A stretch of 64,000 bases of DNA from Symbiodinium natans (taxonomy: Eukaryota; Sar; Dinophyceae; Suessiales; Symbiodiniaceae). Below the pieces are notes generated by a model. The model was not told where the DNA came from, ran no database searches, and saw nothing but the letters and a program-made list of their open reading frames with translations. The DNA lies in NCBI GenBank assembly GCA_905221605.1, contig CAJNDS010002326.1:374001-438000 (forward strand). Direction: 5' to 3'. Shown one piece after another: positions 59,479-64,000 of the stretch (position 1 is the stretch's first letter; each line of letters begins with the position of its first letter). The translations under genes and the position numbers were made by a program.

Positions 59479-61704
59479 AGTCGTCACTTGAGTCGCATGG
59501 ACACGACGTCTGTTCCGAGGCTTGCGTCCCGGTCACAGCAAAGAGGAGGGAGCTGAAAGAACTTCCGGCGCTCGGTGGTTCTCTAAGTGCACTAAGTGCT
59601 CTTGCGGGAAGTCTCGCTGGGGCTTTCTGCTACTCCTCCGTCCATTGTGAAGACGACCAGAGGCCCCCAACCGTGCGCAGAGTCAAAGTTGCTCGTGTGC
59701 CCGATTTTCCAGAGGGTGAGCTTCGGCAGGTTCGAATTCCTCCCACAAGTGATGGGGCTGGCGAGGGTGCCATCCTCTTGACGCGGGTAGACGGCCAGTT
59801 CTACGCGACGGGAGCCTCGTGCAGTCACTACAGTGCACCCTTGGCCGAAGGAGTCGCGGCAAGAGACAGGATGCACGTGGTTTGCCCCTGGCACAATGCG
59901 GCCTTCGACATCCGTACCGGCCAACCTGTCCGCGGGGCGGGCCTGCAAGCCATTCCCACATACAAAGTCACGGTGGAGTCCGAGGATGTGATCGTGGACC
60001 TTCCTCGGGACATGGAGGACTTCGTTGCGCCAAACATGGTGCAGCGAGACAGCCAGGACTCACGTGTGTTCGTGGTGCTGGGTGGTGGAGCTGCAGGAGT
60101 AGCAGCAGCGGATGCCCTGAGACAAGAAGGCTACACAGGTCGCATTGTCTTGATTTCCGAAGAGAAGCACCTGCCGTATGACCGACCTGTTCTGTCCAAG
60201 AACTTGGGCAAAGCCTCTGATCCCGGTTCGCTGAGCCTAAGGGATCAAGAATATTTCGATAAGCATGAGATTGAGATCAGGCGGTCGGCCAAGGTGGAGA
60301 AACTGGATGCCGCCAGCAAGACGGTTCACCTTACGAGTAAGCAGACGATCCGCTACGATGCTGCAGTCGTGGCAACAGGTGCCAGGCCTCGAGAACTACC
60401 AATCAAAGGGGCGGAGTTGCCGGAAGTCCTAGCACTCCGGACGCCGGAAGATGCTCAGCGCATTGCTGCCGCCTGCTCTTCAGGGAGGAAGGTGGTTTCT
60501 TGGATGTGCGAGGCTGATATTTTGCACCTTCTTGGCTCCTTTTCCAGTGCTTTGTTGAATGCACACTGTCTACTGAGGTTGTCATCGGGTCATCCTTCAT
60601 CGGATTCTTGGCTAGACAGGGCCGGATGTAATCTTCGATGTCGCTTTGGCCGGTTTGAGTCTTCGAACCTTGAACAAAAAGTGTGCACTGCAGCAAAAGC
60701 AAAAAGAGAGCACCGGTGCAGGCATGGAACTGGCCGCGACTCTGCGGCGTCGTGGCTGCGAAGTCACCGTGCTTGGGATGGAGCAGGCGCTTCTTTGAGG
60801 AATCCATCTGCCATTGTGAGATGCTGCAGTGGACCGAAAAATGCTTAACGCTGTGCCATCCTGTGTCCATGAAGCTTACTCACGCTGATCTCAACAGGTG
60901 CCCTTTGAGCGCGTGCTGGGGACTCGCCTGGGCATTGTCTTGAAGGTGGGCACATGTGGGCACTTCAGAGATCAGAGCCTGAGAGCTGCAAAAGTCAGAA
61001 AAGACGCAGCGTTTTGCCAGGACTTCTTCGAATCGAAAGGGGTCAAGTTCATGGGCGGTAAGGTGGCCGCGGAAATCAGGCAAAGTGGCTCCTCTCTGCA
61101 AGCAGTGCTGAAGACGGGTGAAGTGCTCCACTGCGACTCCATTGTGGTCGGGGTGGGGGTGGTCCCCAACGCAGATTTCGTTGAGGGTGCGCAGCGGACA
61201 CGGGACGGCTCACTCTTGACAGATGAGTGCCTGAAGACCAGTGCCGACAGCCTCTTTGCTGCAGGCGACGTTTGCACCTACAAGTGCCCCGGTGGCTCCA
61301 GGCGGGTGGAGCACTGGGATGTGGCGACGAGTCAGGGGCGGATTGCAGCAAAGAATATGCTTGGAAAAGGCGAGCACTTTGATCAGACTCCGTTCTTTTG
61401 GACATCTCTCTTCGGCAAGAACCTGAGATACGTTGGCCATTGCACAGAGTTTGACGAGCTGGTGGTTGATGGCGATCTCAAGAAACTGAACTTTGTCGCA
61501 TACTATTGCCTGAAGAATGAAGTGAAGGCTGTCGCAACCATGTCCAGAGATCCCGTGGCAGTGGTGGTCGGGGAGCTCATGCGCATGCGAAGGATGCCCT
61601 CCGTGGGCGACTTGAAGTCTGGAAAGGTTTCTACAGCCGGCCTGGCCTTGGAGCTCAAGCGCGGCTCAATGGCTAAGTTTAAGTTTATACATTGTAATTT
61701 ATAA
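59479..61704 (+). CDS. AIFM3: AIFM3-like Rieske/FAD pyridine nucleotide-disulfide oxidoreductase
   Basis: NAD(P)H oxidoreductase with an N-terminal Rieske 2Fe-2S domain fused to an apoptosis-inducing-factor-type FAD domain. Exons: (5' part open from about 59479, conserved from 59673)-60491, 60578-60602 (VVIGSSFI), 60722-60786 (MELAATLRRRGCEVTVLGME), 60898-61704. Rieske ligands: CSHYSAPLAEG and CPWHNAAFD. FAD-binding VVLGGGAAGVAAADALRQ; active region LPYDRPVLSK; NAD-binding VIGSSFIGMELAA, split over two introns; VGVGVVPNADF; second FAD motif SLFAAGDVCTY; C-terminal FFWTSLFGKNLRYVGH. The intron between 60602 and 60722 uses a GA donor and the next a GC donor. No ATG precedes the Rieske domain in frame, so a first exon lies upstream. 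About 24 residues between GIVLK and DFFESKGVKF are extra to the family. Stop at 61702-61704, 66 bp before element copy D. Confidence 0.92.
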
Positions 61705-61770
61705 AGCTCAACTGTCGGGGTCAAAATGGGGTAAAGAGGAAGCAACGCCCGCAGAGTAGATCAGAACTAA

Positions 61771-62095
61771 TTGTAAACGCTTGAGCGCGCCGCCTCGGCA
61801 GCCGGGCCGGCCCACGGACAGGAAAGGAGGAAAGAGGGTTTCTGGAAAGGCATCAAAAAAGGGGAGGGGGTTCCAGGAAGGGGGCCCCCAGCCAAAAAAG
61901 TCCCACACAGCCAATTCCAAATTCGTGCCTTCCGCTAAAGGAGCCGCCGACAGGCGGGACCCGCCACGGCATCGGTTTGCAGCTCCTCCAAGCAAGGGGG
62001 TGGGGGTCCCACTGGGCGGGGCATGAAGGGGGAAGGAGACCGGATCCCGTGTCTGCTTGTTCCAAACGCTTCTCGACAGGAAGCCGAGGCGAATT
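61771..62095 (+). mobile_element. dispersed short element, copy D, just 3' of the AIFM3-like gene
   Basis: Left end TTGTAAACGCTTGAGCGCGC then CGCCTCGGCAGCCGGGCCGG; right end CGCTTCTCGACAGGAAGCCG then AGGCGAA. Shares with copy B the inner run GCCACGGCATCGGTTTGCAG and CTCCTCCAAG. About 325 bp, on the same strand as the other copies. Confidence 0.7.
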
Positions 62096-62584
62096 TTCTT
62101 CCCATGACTTACGCAGGAGGCTGAACGCCCGAATGTTAATATAAAGTCTGGAAGATAAGCACCGAACGGCAGCTGAGGCTGATGGGCGATGCCGAGCAGC
62201 CTGAATTTGCTCAGGCTACTTGCAGCGAGAGTGCAGCAAAAGCTGCGCTCAGTCGTTTTCCAGAATGTGCGTCGGGCCCCCCGAAAAGTAAAGCAGGCCC
62301 AGCCTTGTGTGTTGTCGCATCTGGAGAGCATGTACTCTCCAGATCTCTCCAGTTAGCAACATTCATTTTTGTCAGCAGGTTCATCATGTTGTTAACCCTC
62401 CTCTTCTCGCTTGAGGACCTGCCTCTGCAGCTCGCAAATAACTCTGCGGTCACCCTACCCAGCATCTGACGGCGTGGTTTCATGATGTCTGCTTCGTGGT
62501 GGAAGGAACGCAGGAAAGTGTTCAAAATGTAGGCAGACTGCAAGTAATTAGTTGGGGCACTTTGTGTCCCACCTGAGCGGTACA
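62096..62584. other. intergenic, presumed 5' region of the membrane protein gene
   Basis: No recognised gene. No dinoflagellate spliced-leader relic was seen near the start codon at 62585. Confidence 0.4.
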
Positions 62585-64000
62585 ATGATGCAAAGCTCTG
62601 GTGAGGCGCGCGAGATGCGCCCCTTGGCACAACCTTCACCTTCCCAGCTGCAAGAGCAGCAAATGCCAACAACTCACTATGTCGTTGCACCAGGAGAGGA
62701 GGTTCTGAGCTACCATGCTTACGTGGGAAAGCTTCGAAACCGCGTTGTCATGGTGGCCATGATCACTGCAGCATGTTTCATAGTCTCTGCCTTCGTTCAG
62801 CTATTCTTTGGTTTCCTGAGTTGGCAAAGCTTTCAGAACAAGCTGGACTACTTGGCACAAGTTGAAGCGATTCCGGAGTTGAGCCCCTTTCTCTGTGGAT
62901 TTAGGGCTTAAGAGGGCACAGGGTGTGGTTGCTTGGGGTTGGAAAGAAGTGTTTTTTTTGCCGGGAAAATAAGTTTTCGGACCGGGGGGGGTTTCTCTCC
63001 TGTGTTTTGCAGTTCGAGGCTCGTTGCTCCACGTGGCGCCTCAGCTGCTCCTCACTTCCGCAGTACCGGTCTTCCTCAATGCGCTGCTCGTGGGCGGCCT
63101 CTGCATCTTGTGTGGCCTCTGCGGCGCAAGGGCAGACAACGAGTGCTGCGCCTGCTGCTACTGCTGCTGCAACGCGCTGTGTTGTGTACTGACGCTCCTC
63201 ACATTGCTTGGATCCGCAGCCTTCCTAAATGTGATATCCACCAGCAGTGGTGTGGCCCAGGTTTGGTTTCAGACGTGTGATCCATCGGTTTGCTACCCCG
63301 CGGGGCCTGACACGGACCCCAAGATGACAGTTGATTGCCTGGCGCCGGCTGTCTGGGACGCCTACGTTCCCCAGCTTGAAGGCCCTCACCTTCCGAGGCA
63401 ATGCCCTCCCATGTACCTTGTCTGCAAGGGCGCATTCTCCGACAAGGATGGTGATGATGATGGTCCCAGTGAGGAAAGGTACCTCAAGGCGACGCAGCTG
63501 GCAAATCAACTGGTCCTAAATGTTCCTAAAGAATCCGCCCTGAAAACGCAAGCCCGGGCAAGGTTTGATCTCAACCATGTGGATTTACTTGCTTCAGAGT
63601 TTTGTTCCCTGAGGAAGCTGGCCTGCGCAGACTTCATTCGCAGCCACCGGCGGAGTTTGCAGGCACCCAATGGGCCCAAAGCTGGCGACGACTTGGTGAT
63701 GAGCCCGAGGAGGCAGAGGATGGCACGGAGGAGGAAGATCCTGAGGAGGTTGCGGAGGTGCCGGACGAGGCAGCGCAGGCTGAGAACTCCGAGCCTGCTG
63801 CGGCGGCCATTGAGGAGGCGCAAGCCGAGCCAGCCGACGAACCTTCTGACGGTGACCCGGACGATGATGCAGAAGCAAGGGAGGCGCAGGGCCCGGCCGA
63901 TTCCCACAGCGACCAGGATCTTTCCACGGTACACGACGATGAGAGCACTCCCGATGGACTTGAGCCCAATCACGTGACGCTCGGAGCACCCGAAGAGGAT
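62585..64000 (+). CDS. multi-span Cys-rich membrane protein with acidic tail (3' partial)
   Basis: Exons joined in phase: 62585-62894, 63013-63562 and 63631 to the right edge; both introns are GT-AG (118 and 68 nt). The protein starts MMQSSGEAREMRPLAQPS and has a short cytoplasmic-type N-tail, then TM1 (VVMVAMITAACFIVSAFVQL), TM2 (LLLTSAVPVFLNALLVGGLC), a cysteine cluster ECCACCYCCCNALCC that leads into TM3 (VLTLLTLLGSAAFLNVI), then a loop with paired cysteines (CDPSVCYPAG, CLAP, QCPPMYLVC). After the second intron the frame becomes strongly acidic (GDEPEEAEDGTEEEDPEEVA) and continues to the edge. The second intron is supported because it moves the reading from an Arg-rich frame into the long acidic frame without a stop. 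The Cys cluster at the membrane suggests palmitoylation or metal binding. No family recognised. Confidence 0.65.

Overview
The window reads as nuclear DNA of a dinoflagellate, most likely a Symbiodiniaceae-type alga; this is inference from gene structure, since no database search was possible. The signs are: every gene I can identify lies on the + strand; genes are cut into many small exons (13 to 230 nt); introns use GT, GC and GA donors with AG acceptors and usually a G on the exon side; TTTAGGG-type telomeric repeat is scattered inside; simple repeats are dense; and the gene set is eukaryotic (U2 snRNP A', an AIFM3-type Rieske flavoprotein, AMT ammonium transporters, an organellar-type M3 oligopeptidase). 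Only two long single-exon coding stretches exist, so most open frames here are noise; I built genes by homology knowledge plus splice phase.

Layout. 0-5.7 kb: pieces of a voltage-gated cation channel. 5.7-8.0 kb: unresolved. 8.0-11.6 kb: U2A' splicing factor gene, about 15 exons. 11.8-12.75 kb: intronless SAM methyltransferase. 13.95-38.2 kb: one very large M3 metallopeptidase (oligopeptidase A type) gene with about 40 exons. Inside its 12.4-kb intron (17.7-30.1 kb), on the same strand, lie two tandem AMT ammonium transporter copies, AMT-1 (19.2-22.5 kb, without its last exons) and AMT-2 (26.76-30.05 kb), separated by an AT-rich island and repeats. 39.4-43.2 kb: coiled-coil protein gene with an in-frame VASH tetrapeptide repeat. 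43.2-47.6 kb: interstitial telomeric repeats and simple repeats. 47.7-57 kb: scattered coding-looking exons of unknown identity between large microsatellites. 59.5-61.7 kb: AIFM3-like Rieske/FAD oxidoreductase. 62.6 kb to the end: cysteine-rich multi-span membrane protein with an acidic tail, running off the right edge.

The two AMT copies have identical summed exon length (965 nt) through exon 12 but different intron positions, so intron gain or loss can be read directly. A roughly 200-440-bp dispersed element, ATTGTAAACGCTTG at its left end and GCCGAGGCGAA at its right end, occurs four times, always on the gene strand. Exon limits given to the base rest on matching splice phase and family conservation; those marked with about are approximate.
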